Source: Nonomuraea jabiensis
GTDB lineage: Bacteria; Actinomycetota; Actinomycetes; Streptosporangiales; Streptosporangiaceae
Assembly: GCF_014204795.1 (NCBI RefSeq)
Contig: NZ_JACHMB010000001.1
Span: 3,472,001-3,536,000, forward strand
DNA: 64,000 nt
Direction: 5' to 3'
Positions 22,169 to 30,262 of this stretch are shown here, piece by piece; position 1 is the stretch's first letter, and every line of letters begins with the position of its first letter. Below the pieces are notes generated by a model, which saw nothing but the letters and a program-made list of their open reading frames with translations, had not been told where the DNA came from and did not search any database. A program made the translations under genes and the position numbers.

Positions 22169-23332
22169 ATGAGCCGGTCGGCGCGGGTGATCTGGGACGA
22201 CGCTCTCACCTCCTACAACTTCGGCCCGAGCCATCCGCTCGCCCCCGTGCGCGTGGAGCTGACCATGGCGCTCGCCCGCGCGCTCGGCGTGCTCGACAAG
22301 GTGGAGGTCGCCGGCTGCGCGCCCGCGACGGACGCCGAGCTGGCCATGGTCCACGACCCCGGCTACGTGGAGGCCGTCAAGCGCGTGTCGGCCTCGGGGC
22401 ATCCCGACCTCGGCGCCGGGCTCGGCACGTCGGACAACCCCGCATTCCAGGGCGTGCACGAGGCCTCCGCGCTGATCGCCGGCGCGTCGCTGGCCGCCGC
22501 CCGCTCGGTCTGGGAGGGGACGGCCGAGCACGCGGTCAACGTCGCGGGCGGCCTGCACCACGCGATGGCGGCCACGGCCAGCGGCTTCTGCGTCTACAAC
22601 GATCCCGCGCTGGCCATCGCCTGGCTGCTCAGGCAGGGGGCCGGCCGCATCGCGTACGTGGACGTGGACGTCCACCACGGCGACGGTGTCCAGGCGGCCT
22701 TCTTCGACGACCCCAGGGTCCTGACGATCAGCCTGCACGAGAGCCCGCGCACGCTGTTCCCGGGCACCGGCTTCCCGGAGGAGACCGGGGCGGAGGGCAC
22801 GGCCGTCAACGTCGCGCTCCCGGCGGGGACCGGCGACTCGGGGTGGCTGCGGGCCTTCCACGCGGTCGTGCCGCCGCTGCTGCACGAGTTCAGGCCGGAG
22901 ATCCTGGTCACCCAGCACGGCTGCGACAGCCACGCGCTCGACCCCCTGGCCAACCTGATGCTCAGCGTCGACGGCCAGCGGGCCGCGTACGCCGCCCTGC
23001 ACCGCCTGGCCCACGAGACCGCCGGCGGCCGGTGGATCGCCACCGGCGGCGGCGGTTACGAGCTGGTGCAGGTGGTGCCGCGGGCGTGGACCCATCTCAT
23101 CGCCGAGCTGGCGGGTCACCCGATCGATCCGGCCACGCCGACGAGCCAGAGCTGGCGCCAGTTCGTCAGGGAACGGACGGGCGAGACGCCGCCGCTCACG
23201 ATGACGGACGGTCGCAATCCGGAATTTTGTGACATCTCTGGTGGTTATGACCCAGCGGACCCCATTGACCGTGCTGTCATGGCGACCCGCCATGCGGTGT
23301 TCCCCCTGCACGGCCTCGATCCAATGCCCTAA
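22169..23332 (+). CDS. acuC: AcuC-like class I histone deacetylase family protein
   Basis: AcuC enzymes are zinc amidohydrolases that remove acetyl groups from lysines, notably on acetyl-CoA synthetase. The 387-residue protein shows the deacetylase core: GGLHHAMAATASGFCVYND, YVDVDVHHGDGVQAAFFDDPRVLTISLHES and TQHGCDSHALDPLANL, which supply the His pair, the Asp-His-Asp zinc ligands and the Gly-rich end GGGGY. I prefer ATG 22169 (MSRSARVIWDD) because GAAGAGGA lies at good spacing and homologues begin there. ATG 22148, seven codons upstream, sits directly behind the repeat element and hairpin. The next gene begins 13 bases after the stop. Confidence 0.9.
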   Translation: MSRSARVIWDDALTSYNFGPSHPLAPVRVELTMALARALGVLDKVEVAGCAPATDAELAMVHDPGYVEAVKRVSASGHPDLGAGLGTSDNPAFQGVHEASALIAGASLAAARSVWEGTAEHAVNVAGGLHHAMAATASGFCVYNDPALAIAWLLRQGAGRIAYVDVDVHHGDGVQAAFFDDPRVLTISLHESPRTLFPGTGFPEETGAEGTAVNVALPAGTGDSGWLRAFHAVVPPLLHEFRPEILVTQHGCDSHALDPLANLMLSVDGQRAAYAALHRLAHETAGGRWIATGGGGYELVQVVPRAWTHLIAELAGHPIDPATPTSQSWRQFVRERTGETPPLTMTDGRNPEFCDISGGYDPADPIDRAVMATRHAVFPLHGLDPMP

Positions 23333-23345
23333 CGAGGAAAGTGCT

Positions 23346-24128
23346 GTGCTTAGCCGCGACCAACTACGAGAGCACCTTGTCCGGACTCGAATAGCCGGCG
23401 ACGTCGCGACCCCCCGAGAGAACAACCTCGACCACTACAGTTCGCTCGCCAACGGCGATCCGCACTACAAGCTGGGCCTGACCTTCGACCAGCCGTGGTC
23501 GTACCGCGACATCCTGGCGCTGATGGCCAAGTCGGCCGGCGTGGTCCCCGACCCCGACCACCGCTGGGGCCAGGACACCATCGACCCCGACCTGACGATC
23601 GACGCGCTCGACGACATGGCCGAGTCCATCGCCGCCGTGCTGTCGCGCGAGAACCCGCGCGTCCTGCTCGCCACCGGGCACCCCACCGGGCTGCTCGCCG
23701 TGCACCTGCCGCTGGCGCGGCTCTGCGCCGAGCGCGGGGCCGAGCTGCTCGCGCCGGGCGAGGGATGGTCGTACTCCGGGGCCAATTTCGGGCGTCGGCG
23801 GAAGATCCGTTACTTGCAGGACGTCGCCATGCTCGACGACCGGGGCGCGTTCGTGCACACCCACGACGCCACGCCCATGTGCCACATGATCGACGAGCTC
23901 GGCGGGGAGCTTCCGGACCTCGTGATCGCCGACCACGGCTGGGCGGGAGCGGCGGGAGAGGCCGGTGCGCACACAGTGGCGTTCGCCGACAGCAACGACC
24001 CCGGGCTCTTCCTCGGCGAGGCCGAAGGGAAGATTGACGTGGTCGTGCCGCTCGATGACAATGTGCTACCGCGCTTTTACGCTCCGCTGACGGAGCGGAT
24101 CGTCACTCAGGTCTCACGAGCCCTTTGA
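23346..24128 (+). CDS. Conserved actinobacterial protein, phosphatase-annotated family
   Basis: The 260-residue soluble protein has a conserved core: LLATGHPTGLLAVHLPLARLC, LLAPGEGWSYSGANFGRRRKIRYLQDVAMLDDRGAFVHTHD, and DLVIADHGWAGAAGEAGAHTVAFADSNDP. The repeated His/Asp motifs suggest a metal- or phosphate-binding hydrolase. Homologues are often called phosphatase, but I see no standard phosphatase signature. GTG 23346 is preceded by GAGGAAA. It follows acuC closely and precedes a small HTH regulator; this order is common in actinomycetes. Function remains unproven. Confidence 0.65.
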   Translation: MLSRDQLREHLVRTRIAGDVATPRENNLDHYSSLANGDPHYKLGLTFDQPWSYRDILALMAKSAGVVPDPDHRWGQDTIDPDLTIDALDDMAESIAAVLSRENPRVLLATGHPTGLLAVHLPLARLCAERGAELLAPGEGWSYSGANFGRRRKIRYLQDVAMLDDRGAFVHTHDATPMCHMIDELGGELPDLVIADHGWAGAAGEAGAHTVAFADSNDPGLFLGEAEGKIDVVVPLDDNVLPRFYAPLTERIVTQVSRAL

Positions 24129-24281
24129 GTCGAATTCGGTCCTCCCGATACCGTCTTTTCGCGCCTGCATTCCAAGAGGCTCGCTGTCCCTTTGCCAACT
24201 TTTGATGGGGCTCCGGCGACTCTTATGTGTGGCAACTTGGACAGTTCCAACGTCCAGGTGAGGTGCTCTGCCCGGCTGCTC

Positions 24282-24299
24282 ACCAGCGATTTCGCTGGT
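24282..24299. promoter_or_regulatory. Perfect inverted repeat, candidate operator
   Basis: ACCAGCGA and TCGCTGGT are exact complements separated by TT, giving an 18-bp near-continuous palindrome about 42 bases upstream of the proposed -35 element of the HTH gene. It could bind a dimeric regulator or form a cruciform/hairpin. The binding protein is unknown. Confidence 0.45.
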
Positions 24300-24340
24300 T
24301 CGGCTGACAGGCGGCTCCGGCGACTGAGAAACTAGGGGGT

Positions 24341-24368
24341 TTGCGCACCCGGAGTCCCGACTTACGCT
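24341..24368 (+). promoter_or_regulatory. Candidate promoter of the HTH regulator
   Basis: TTGCGC (24341-24346) and TACGCT (24363-24368) are 16 bases apart, a reasonable sigma70-type pair, placing the start near 24375 and leaving a leader of about 65 bases before ATG 24441. Inferred from sequence only. Confidence 0.4.
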
Positions 24369-24440
24369 GACGGCAGTACACGTGCGTGAGCAATGGCACC
24401 AGTGGGGATAACCCGGAAACACGTGCGGAAGAGGCGTCCG

Positions 24441-24644
24441 ATGGGTGCAGGCGAAAGACCTCTCAGCGAGGTGAAGTTCCTGACCGTCGCGGAAGTGGCG
24501 ACGGTCATGAGGGTGTCCAAGATGACGGTGTACCGGCTCGTCCACTCTGGCGAGTTGCCGGCCATCCGTGTCGGCCGCTCGTTCAGGGTGCCTGAGCAGG
24601 CGGTACACGACTATCTGCGGGAGGCCTACATCGAGGCAGGCTGA
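24441..24644 (+). CDS. Excisionase-family helix-turn-helix DNA-binding protein
   Basis: The 67-residue protein is a single winged-helix domain of the MerR/excisionase type: FLTVAEVATVMRVSKMTVYRLVHSGELPAIRVGRSFRVPEQAVHDYL. It is a conserved small actinobacterial regulator, not a phage excisionase; no integrase or attachment site is nearby. I chose ATG 24441 because GAAGAGG lies six bases upstream. The in-frame ATG 24393 would add 16 basic residues without a ribosome binding site. The gene lies between the acuC pair and the bS22 ribosomal gene. Confidence 0.85.
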   Translation: MGAGERPLSEVKFLTVAEVATVMRVSKMTVYRLVHSGELPAIRVGRSFRVPEQAVHDYLREAYIEAG

Positions 24645-24663
24645 AGTAGCGATGTGACCCGTC

Positions 24664-24681
24664 ATGTCGTGAATGTCGTGA
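24664..24681 (+). repeat. Two-unit 9-bp tandem repeat
   Basis: ATGTCGTGA occurs twice without a gap, directly after the HTH gene. The function is unknown; it may be an operator pair for bS22 or chance. Confidence 0.35.
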
Positions 24682-24742
24682 AAGCTGTCCCGGGCGGGGC
24701 CCGGCCGCCGGAAGGCGCGACCGGGCTCTCACCCCCCGGTGG

Positions 24743-24763
24743 GGCGATCCACCGTCGATCGCC
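24743..24763. promoter_or_regulatory. Inverted repeat upstream of the bS22 gene
   Basis: GGCGATC (24743-24749) and GATCGCC (24757-24763) form a perfect 7-bp stem with a 7-base loop. TAGTCT, a possible -10 element, follows at 24766-24771. The structure could terminate the HTH transcript or act as an operator at the bS22 promoter. Confidence 0.4.
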
Positions 24764-24828
24764 GGTAGTCTGTGAGCCGGTGTGCGCTCGCACTCCGGTC
24801 AGACTTGCTATCAGTACCTGGGGGTCCC

Positions 24829-24927
24829 GTGGGCTCTGTGATCAAGAAGCGCCGCAAGCGGATGGCTAAGAAGAAGCACCGCAAGCTGCTCAAGAAGACG
24901 CGCATCCAGCGGCGTAACAAGAAGTAA
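24829..24927 (+). CDS. Small ribosomal subunit protein bS22
   Basis: The encoded 32-residue peptide is extremely basic and matches the actinobacterial bS22 (AURKAIP1/COX24-domain) protein: [25 protein letters not shown], then QRRNKK. It was found in mycobacterial ribosomes near the decoding centre. The start is GTG 24829, preceded by a GGGGGTCCC stretch; the stop is TAA 24925-24927. It is too short for most gene finders. It stands between a small HTH regulator and an epimerase gene, an order also known in other actinomycetes. Confidence 0.9.
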   Translation: MGSVIKKRRKRMAKKKHRKLLKKTRIQRRNKK

Positions 24928-24949
24928 CTTACGCAGCTGCGAGGCGCTG

Positions 24950-25945
24950 ATGACCCACACCGTGCTGGTCACCGGGGTCTCGCGCCACATCGGCGCCCGG
25001 GTGGCGAGCGTTCTCTCGTCCGACCCGGACATCAGCCGCGTCATTGGAGTTGACACCGTGCCGCCCCCCTGGCTTACGCGGGACGGCGGCATCTCTCTCG
25101 GCCGGACTGAGTTCGTCCGGGTGGATTTGCGCAGCCCTGACATCGCTCAGGTGATCGCGGCTGCCGACATCGACACCGTTGTGCACATGAGCCTGGTCAG
25201 CGCTCCGTCAAGGAGCGGTGGCAGGGTCGCCATGAAAGAGCACAACGTGATCGGCACCATGCAACTGCTCGGTGCCTGCCAGCGGTCGGCGACCGTGCGG
25301 CGCGTGGTGGTCCGCTCCACCACCGCCGTCTACGGCTCGTCACCGCGGGATCCCGCGGTGTTCACCGAGGACCTGGAGCCCCACGACGGCCCCACCCACG
25401 GCTACGCCAAGGACGCGGTCGAGGTCGAGGGCTACGTCCGGGGCTTCGCCCGGCGCCGTCCCGACGTGACGGTGTCGATGCTGCGCTTCGCCAACTTCAT
25501 GGGTCCCGGCGTCGACTCGCCGCTGACTCGTTACTTCACCCAGCCGGTGCTGCCGACCGTGTTCGGCTTCGACCCGCGACTGCAGTTCATCCACGAGGAC
25601 GACGCGGTCGAGGTGTTGCGCCGGATGGCGACCGAAGACCACCCCGGCACGTTCAACGTGGCCGGGGCGGGCGTGCTGCTGCTGTCGCAGTGCGCCAGGC
25701 GGGCGGGCCGGCCTTCGATGCCGCTGCCCTCGCCCGCGTTCAAGGTGCTGGGCAACGCCGTACGCAGGATCGGGCTGGTCGAATACTCGCCCGAGCAGGT
25801 CAGGCTGATGTGCCATGGCCGCGCGGTCGACACCTCCGCGCTGGAGGCGGCGCTCGGCTGGAAGCCCAAGTTCACGACCGGGGCGGCGTTCGACGACTTC
25901 CTGCGCTCGCACGGCCTGCACTCGCTCGGAGGTGTGCGGAGTTGA
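24950..25945 (+). CDS. NAD-dependent epimerase/dehydratase family protein (extended SDR)
   Basis: The 331-residue protein has an N-terminal Rossmann glycine motif VLVTGVSRHIGARVAS, the acidic VDLRSPD segment, and the STTAVYGSS strand of extended SDRs. At the usual YxxxK site the sequence is GYAKDAVEVEGY, with Tyr152 but Ala where the catalytic Lys should be. The enzyme may therefore be atypical or act as a nucleotide-binding regulator. The stop overlaps the next gene (an acyltransferase) by four bases (TTGA). Such pairs occur widely in actinomycetes; a lipid or cell-envelope role is inferred from the partner. Confidence 0.82.
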   Translation: MTHTVLVTGVSRHIGARVASVLSSDPDISRVIGVDTVPPPWLTRDGGISLGRTEFVRVDLRSPDIAQVIAAADIDTVVHMSLVSAPSRSGGRVAMKEHNVIGTMQLLGACQRSATVRRVVVRSTTAVYGSSPRDPAVFTEDLEPHDGPTHGYAKDAVEVEGYVRGFARRRPDVTVSMLRFANFMGPGVDSPLTRYFTQPVLPTVFGFDPRLQFIHEDDAVEVLRRMATEDHPGTFNVAGAGVLLLSQCARRAGRPSMPLPSPAFKVLGNAVRRIGLVEYSPEQVRLMCHGRAVDTSALEAALGWKPKFTTGAAFDDFLRSHGLHSLGGVRS

Positions 25946-26844
25946 GCGTTCCCCAGGAGCATGAGGACGCCGTGGTGATCCCGATCAGCGCGGCGCCGTC
26001 GTTCGCGGAGCCCGATCGGGTGGCCAGGCTGCTGGCCTTCCTGCGCAGGCGCGTCGAAGGCGACTACGAGGTCGACGAGTTCGGCTACGACGCCGAGCTG
26101 ACCGACAAGGTGGTCCTGGAGCTGATCAGGCCGCTCTACACCGACTGGTTCAGGGTGGAGACGGTCCAGCTGAAGAACATCCCCGACGAGGGCGGGGCGC
26201 TGGTCGTCGCCAACCACTCGGGCACGCTGCCGGTCGACGCGCTGATGCTGCAGGTGGCCCTGCACGACGAGGCCGGCCGGCCGCTGCGGCTGCTCGGCGC
26301 CGACCTGGTCTACCAGCTCCCGGTGCTCAGCCACCTGGCCCGCAAGACCGGCCACACGCTGGCCTGCCCCGAGGACGCCGACCGGCTGCTGCGCAAGGGC
26401 GAGCTGGTCGGGGTGTTTCCCGAGGGCTTCAAGGGCGTCGGCAAGTCGTTCGGCGACCGCTACAGGCTGCAGCGGTTCGGCCGCGGCGGCTTCGTGGCCT
26501 CGGCCATCCGCGCGGGGGTGCCGATCGTGCCCACCGCGATCGTCGGGGCCGAGGAGATCTATCCCAAGATCGGCGATCTGAAGTTCCTGGCCAGGATGCT
26601 CGGGCTGCCCTATCTGCCGATCACGCCGTTCTTCCCGCTGCTCGGGCCGCTCGGGCTGGTGCCGCTGCCGTCCAAGTGGATGATCGAGTTCGGCGAGCCG
26701 ATCCGCACCGACGAGTACGAGCCGTCCGCGGCCGACGACCCGATGCTGGTCTTCAACCTCACCGACCACGTACGCGAGGTCATCCAGCAGATGCTCCACG
26801 AGCTGCGGCTGCGCCGAGGGCACGCCTTCCCGCCCTTCGTGTGA
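25942..26844 (+). CDS. Lysophospholipid acyltransferase family protein (PlsC-like)
   Basis: The 300-residue protein belongs to the glycerolipid acyltransferase superfamily. LVVANHSGTLPVDALML supplies the catalytic His and Asp, although the usual four-residue spacing is stretched to six. GVFPEGFKGVGKSF corresponds to the FPEG substrate motif, and VPIVPTAIVGAEE to the last conserved block. The TTG start at 25942 overlaps the epimerase stop and is preceded by GGAGG. It probably transfers an acyl group to a lysophospholipid or another envelope lipid at the inner membrane; the acceptor is unknown. Confidence 0.87.
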   Translation: MSVPQEHEDAVVIPISAAPSFAEPDRVARLLAFLRRRVEGDYEVDEFGYDAELTDKVVLELIRPLYTDWFRVETVQLKNIPDEGGALVVANHSGTLPVDALMLQVALHDEAGRPLRLLGADLVYQLPVLSHLARKTGHTLACPEDADRLLRKGELVGVFPEGFKGVGKSFGDRYRLQRFGRGGFVASAIRAGVPIVPTAIVGAEEIYPKIGDLKFLARMLGLPYLPITPFFPLLGPLGLVPLPSKWMIEFGEPIRTDEYEPSAADDPMLVFNLTDHVREVIQQMLHELRLRRGHAFPPFV

Positions 26845-26907
26845 AACCTGCGGGGCGCCTCCGGTGTTCAACGGGCGACAAGTTCGCCGAACATCGTGAG
26901 GAATCCC

Positions 26908-27702
26908 ATGGATCTTCAGCTTTCCGGCCGCGTCGCCGTCGTCACCGGCGCGTCCAAGGGCATCGGACTGGCCGTGGCCACCACCCTGGCCGAGGAGGGC
27001 GCCCACGTCGTGGCGGCCTCGCGGACCCGTACCGACGCGCTGCCCGACAAGGTCGTGCACGTGGCCGCCGACCTGATGGACCCCGAGGCGCCCGCGCGGG
27101 TCGTGGCGCGGGCCGTGGAGGAGTTCGGCGGGGTGGACATCCTGGTCAACAACGCGGGCGGCCCGCCGCCCGGGGTGACGCTGCCGCGTGCCGGGTTCCT
27201 GACGCCCTCCGACGAGGACTGGGCGGCCATGTTCGAGTTCAACCTGTTCTCGGTCGTCCGCATGATCCGGTCGGTCCTGCCCGTCATGCTGGAGCGGGGC
27301 GGCGGCTCGATCGTCAACGTCTCCTCCACCATGAGCAGGCAGGCCGGCCCCGTCAACGTCGACTACGGCGCCGCCAAGGCGGCCGTCAACCAGCTCACCA
27401 AGGCCCTCTCGGAGGAGTACGGGCCCCAGGGCGTCAGGGTCAACACGGTGATGCCCGGCGCGGTGCTGACGGACTGGTGGACCAAGGAGGGCGGCGCGGC
27501 CGAGGTCTTCGCGGGCATGGCGGGCTCCGACAAGGAGAGCGTGATCGCCGAGGTCGCGCCTGCCATGATGAAGCTGGTCACGGGGCGGCTCATCCACCCG
27601 CAGGAGATCGCCGACGCGGTCGCCCTGCTCGCGTCCCCGCGGTCCGGCAGCACCACCGGCGCCGAGTTCGTGATCGACGGCGGTCAGCTCAAAGAAATAT
27701 GA
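26908..27702 (+). CDS. Short-chain dehydrogenase/reductase (classical SDR)
   Basis: The 264-residue enzyme has all classical SDR motifs: VVTGASKGIGLAVA (cofactor), ILVNNAGG, VNVSSTMS and YGAAKAAV with catalytic Ser-Tyr-Lys, then PGAVLTDWW and the C-terminal GAEFVIDGG. It therefore should bind NAD(P)(H) and act on a hydroxyl/keto group; the substrate is not evident. The start ATG 26908 has GAGGA five bases upstream. It stands between the acyltransferase and an ECF sigma factor gene, with its own 63-base leader region. Confidence 0.93.
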   Translation: MDLQLSGRVAVVTGASKGIGLAVATTLAEEGAHVVAASRTRTDALPDKVVHVAADLMDPEAPARVVARAVEEFGGVDILVNNAGGPPPGVTLPRAGFLTPSDEDWAAMFEFNLFSVVRMIRSVLPVMLERGGGSIVNVSSTMSRQAGPVNVDYGAAKAAVNQLTKALSEEYGPQGVRVNTVMPGAVLTDWWTKEGGAAEVFAGMAGSDKESVIAEVAPAMMKLVTGRLIHPQEIADAVALLASPRSGSTTGAEFVIDGGQLKEI

Positions 27703-27760
27703 ACCCTTTGAGTGGGTTGTGGCGAGACATCCGTGACCGATCCCCCACCGAAGGGCGGAG

Positions 27761-28339
27761 ATGATCACGCAACCCGCCACCAGGGGTGCGGATGCGGAGC
27801 TGGTGAGCGCCTCGTGGACCGAACCCGAGGCGTTCGCCGAGCTCTTCGACCGCTACTCCGCGATGCTCTACCGGTACGTCTCCAAACGCCTCGGCCCCGA
27901 GCCGGCCGAGGACCTCGTCGGCGAGACGTTCCTGGTCGCCTTCTCGCGCAGGAAGAGCTACGACCTGGCCTACCCGGACGCCCGGCCGTGGCTCTTCGGC
28001 ATCCTCACCAAGCTCATCTCCCGGCACCACCGCAAGGAGGCGGCCCGCTACCGGGCCCTCCTGCGCGCCCCTGTCGATTCCGACGTGGAGTCGCCCGCGG
28101 ACCGGGTGGCCGCCGGGGTCACCGCCCAGGCCGTCCGTGCCGAGCTGGCCGGGGCCCTCGCGGCGCTGCCCGCCAAGGACCGGGACGTGCTGCTGCTCAT
28201 CGCCTGGGGCGATCTCACGTACGAGGAGGTCGGGCGGGCGCTCGGCATCCCCATCGGGACCGTGCGCTCCCGCCTCAACAGGGGCAGGCGGAAGGTGCGG
28301 GCCGCACTCGGCGACACCAACCCCATGGAGGAGGAGTGA
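27761..28339 (+). CDS. ECF-type RNA polymerase sigma factor
   Basis: The 192-residue protein has sigma region 2 (AFAELFDRYSAMLYRYVSKRL, EDLVGETFLVAFSRR, and the promoter-melting DARPWLFGILTKLISRHHR). Region 4 is ALAALPAKDRDVLLLIAWGDLTYEEVGRALGIPIGTVRSRLNRGRRKV. The next gene follows two bases after the stop and carries an N-terminal region like the CU044_5270-type proteins that accompany this sigma group. No separate zinc anti-sigma factor is visible, so the coupled membrane protein may take that role. Confidence 0.92.
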   Translation: MITQPATRGADAELVSASWTEPEAFAELFDRYSAMLYRYVSKRLGPEPAEDLVGETFLVAFSRRKSYDLAYPDARPWLFGILTKLISRHHRKEAARYRALLRAPVDSDVESPADRVAAGVTAQAVRAELAGALAALPAKDRDVLLLIAWGDLTYEEVGRALGIPIGTVRSRLNRGRRKVRAALGDTNPMEEE

Positions 28340-28341
28340 CG

Positions 28342-29352
28342 ATGGACGACCTGAAGCTGCTCCGGGACCTCGGGGAGGAGATCGGGCACGAGCCGCCCGC
28401 GACGCTCGCCCGCCAGCGCGAACGCCTGCTGCGCGCCCGTCCCCGCCGCCGGTGGGCCGGCTGGTGGACGGCGGGGCTGGTCGCGGTGGCCACGGCCGGC
28501 GCCGTCGCCGTGCCCGCGGTGCTCGTCAGCGGCCGCCCCACGGCCGCGCCGCCCGCCGGCTCGCAGGCCGTGGACATGAGCGGCACGCGGAACGTGCTGG
28601 TGATCGGCTCCGACACGCGCGAGGGCGACGGCAACGCCACGTACGGCCCCGCGCTGGCCAGGCAGAACGCCGGCAAGCGGTCCGACACCATCATGATCGT
28701 CAACATCCCGGCCGACCGCGGCCGCGCCACCGTCGTCAGCGTGCCGCGCGACTCGATGGTCCAGATCTCCCGCTGCGGCTCGTCGCCCGCGCGGTTCGAC
28801 ATGATCAACTCCGCGTACAACACCGGCGGGGTGGGCTGTCTCAAGCGCACCCTGGAGTCCCTGACCGGGCTGCGGATCCAGCACTCGGTGGAGGTGGACT
28901 TCACGGGCTTCAAGGGCATGGTGGACGCGCTGGGGGGCGTCGAGGTCACGCTGCCCAAGGCCGTGGACGACAAGGCGGCCAAGCTCAAGCTGCCGGCCGG
29001 CAAGCAGCTGCTGAACGGGGAGGCCGCGCTGGGCTACGTGCGGCTGCGGCACTACGGCGACGGGTCGGACGTCCAGCGGATGAAGCGGCAGCAGACCCTC
29101 GTGCTGGCGATGCTGAAGAAGGCCCGGTCGGGGCTGTCCTCGCCCGAGCGGCTCAAGCCGTTCCTGGAGGAGGTGCGCAAGTCGGTCAAGACCGACCTGA
29201 ACCTGGACTCGATGTACGAGCTGGCCACCGAGCTGTCCGGCACCAAGCTGCACTTCACGACGGTCCCGTGGATGCCGTACCCGGAGGACAGGAACCGCCT
29301 GCAGTGGAGACAACCGGACGCGGCCCAGCTCTTCAAGCGCCTCGGAGGGTGA
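28342..29352 (+). CDS. LytR-CpsA-Psr (LCP) family protein with sigma-associated N-terminus
   Basis: The 336-residue protein has a cytoplasmic N-terminus (residues about 1-37; MDDLKLLRDLGEEIGHEPP is typical of CU044_5270-like proteins beside ECF sigma genes). A single membrane helix follows (about 41-63), then an extracellular LCP domain. The LCP part shows NVLVIGSDTREGDG, KRSDTIMIVNIPADR, VVSVPRDSMV with the phosphate-binding Arg and Asp, and LGYVRLRHYGDGSDVQRMKRQQ. LCP enzymes attach polyphosphorylated polymers such as teichoic acids or arabinogalactan to peptidoglycan. The start is ATG 28342, two bases after the sigma factor stop. Confidence 0.9.
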   Translation: MDDLKLLRDLGEEIGHEPPATLARQRERLLRARPRRRWAGWWTAGLVAVATAGAVAVPAVLVSGRPTAAPPAGSQAVDMSGTRNVLVIGSDTREGDGNATYGPALARQNAGKRSDTIMIVNIPADRGRATVVSVPRDSMVQISRCGSSPARFDMINSAYNTGGVGCLKRTLESLTGLRIQHSVEVDFTGFKGMVDALGGVEVTLPKAVDDKAAKLKLPAGKQLLNGEAALGYVRLRHYGDGSDVQRMKRQQTLVLAMLKKARSGLSSPERLKPFLEEVRKSVKTDLNLDSMYELATELSGTKLHFTTVPWMPYPEDRNRLQWRQPDAAQLFKRLGG

Positions 29353-29368
29353 GGACTCGCCGTAACGG

Positions 29369-30244
29369 CTAGATCGAGTTGCGATAGTGGCGGCGCAGCG
29401 CGATGCCGGCGGCGATGCCGCCGGCTATGGCGCCCACGCCGGCCGCGATGGGCAGGGCCGTCAGGGTGGCCTTGCGGCCGGTGCGGAAGTCCTTGATGGG
29501 CCAGTCGTGCTTCCTGGCGTGCTCCCGCAGCTCGCTGTCCGGGTTGATGGCCACCGCCGAGCCCACCAGCGACAGCATGGGCAGGTCGTTGGCCGAGTCG
29601 CTGTAGGCCGTGCAGCGGGTCAGGTCGAGCCCCTCGCGGCGGGCCAGGGCCCGCACCGCCTCCGCCTTGGCGGGGCCGTGCAGGAGGTCGCCCACCAGGC
29701 GTCCGGTGTAGATCCCGTCGCGGGTCTCCGCGACCGTGCCGAGGGCGCCGGTCAGGCCGAGCCGCTGCGCGATCACGCGGGCCAGCTCCACGGGGGTGGC
29801 GGTGACGAGCCAGACGCGCTGGCCGGCGTCCAGGTGGCTCTGGGCGAGGGAACGGGTGCCGCCCCAGATGCGGTCGGCCATGACCTCGTCGTAGATGTCC
29901 TCGCCGAGGCGTACGACGTCGTCGACCTTGGCCCCCGCCACGAACGCCAGCGCCGTCTCCCTGGCGACCGCGATGTGCTCGGGGTTCTCGTTGCCGCGCA
30001 GCCTGAACACGGCCTGCCCGATCGCGAACTTCATCAGGTCGGACGTCGTGAACATGCCCCGCGTCGCCAGCCCCCTGGCGAAGTGGTAGATCGAGGCCCC
30101 GCGCATCATCGTGTTGTCCACGTCGAAGAACGCCGCCGCCTGCAGGTCCGGCTCGACCGGGGCGACGGTGGCCGCCGCCTGCGCCGCGGCCTCGCCGGCG
30201 GCCTCGGGCGCCACCTCGTGTCGTCGTCGAATTAGCCGCCACAT
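29369..30244 (-). CDS. HAD-IB family hydrolase (SerB-like)
   Basis: The 291-residue protein contains the HAD motifs: [11 protein letters not shown] (nucleophile Asp41 and Asp43), VWLVTATP, and [17 protein letters not shown]1 cap domain of the phosphoserine-phosphatase type lies between the first two. The N-terminal 30 residues are basic then Ala-rich. The C-terminus has a hydrophobic Gly/Ala stretch ([20 protein letters not shown]) that could anchor the protein in the membrane. The same gene follows bldN and rsbN in Streptomyces, so its position here fits conserved synteny. The phosphorylated substrate is unknown. Confidence 0.88.
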   Translation of the reverse strand: MWRLIRRRHEVAPEAAGEAAAQAAATVAPVEPDLQAAAFFDVDNTMMRGASIYHFARGLATRGMFTTSDLMKFAIGQAVFRLRGNENPEHIAVARETALAFVAGAKVDDVVRLGEDIYDEVMADRIWGGTRSLAQSHLDAGQRVWLVTATPVELARVIAQRLGLTGALGTVAETRDGIYTGRLVGDLLHGPAKAEAVRALARREGLDLTRCTAYSDSANDLPMLSLVGSAVAINPDSELREHARKHDWPIKDFRTGRKATLTALPIAAGVGAIAGGIAAGIALRRHYRNSI

Positions 30245-30262
30245 GGCGCTCAGCTTACTTTC

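Larger units (their letters stand above)
24129..24440. other. Regulatory-looking intergenic region
   Basis: No gene is seen in these 312 bases, which are less GC-rich than their surroundings. They hold a 13-bp direct repeat GGCTCCGGCGACT (24209-24221 and 24313-24325), a perfect 8-bp inverted repeat between the two copies (24282-24299), and a promoter-like pair at 24341-24368. The layout suggests a multi-site control region for the downstream HTH gene. Confidence 0.5.

Noticed and set aside
24441..24644. Excisionase-like gene considered as evidence for an integrated element
   Set aside because: There is no integrase, tRNA target, attachment repeats or phage genes nearby. The protein belongs to a conserved chromosomal HTH family.
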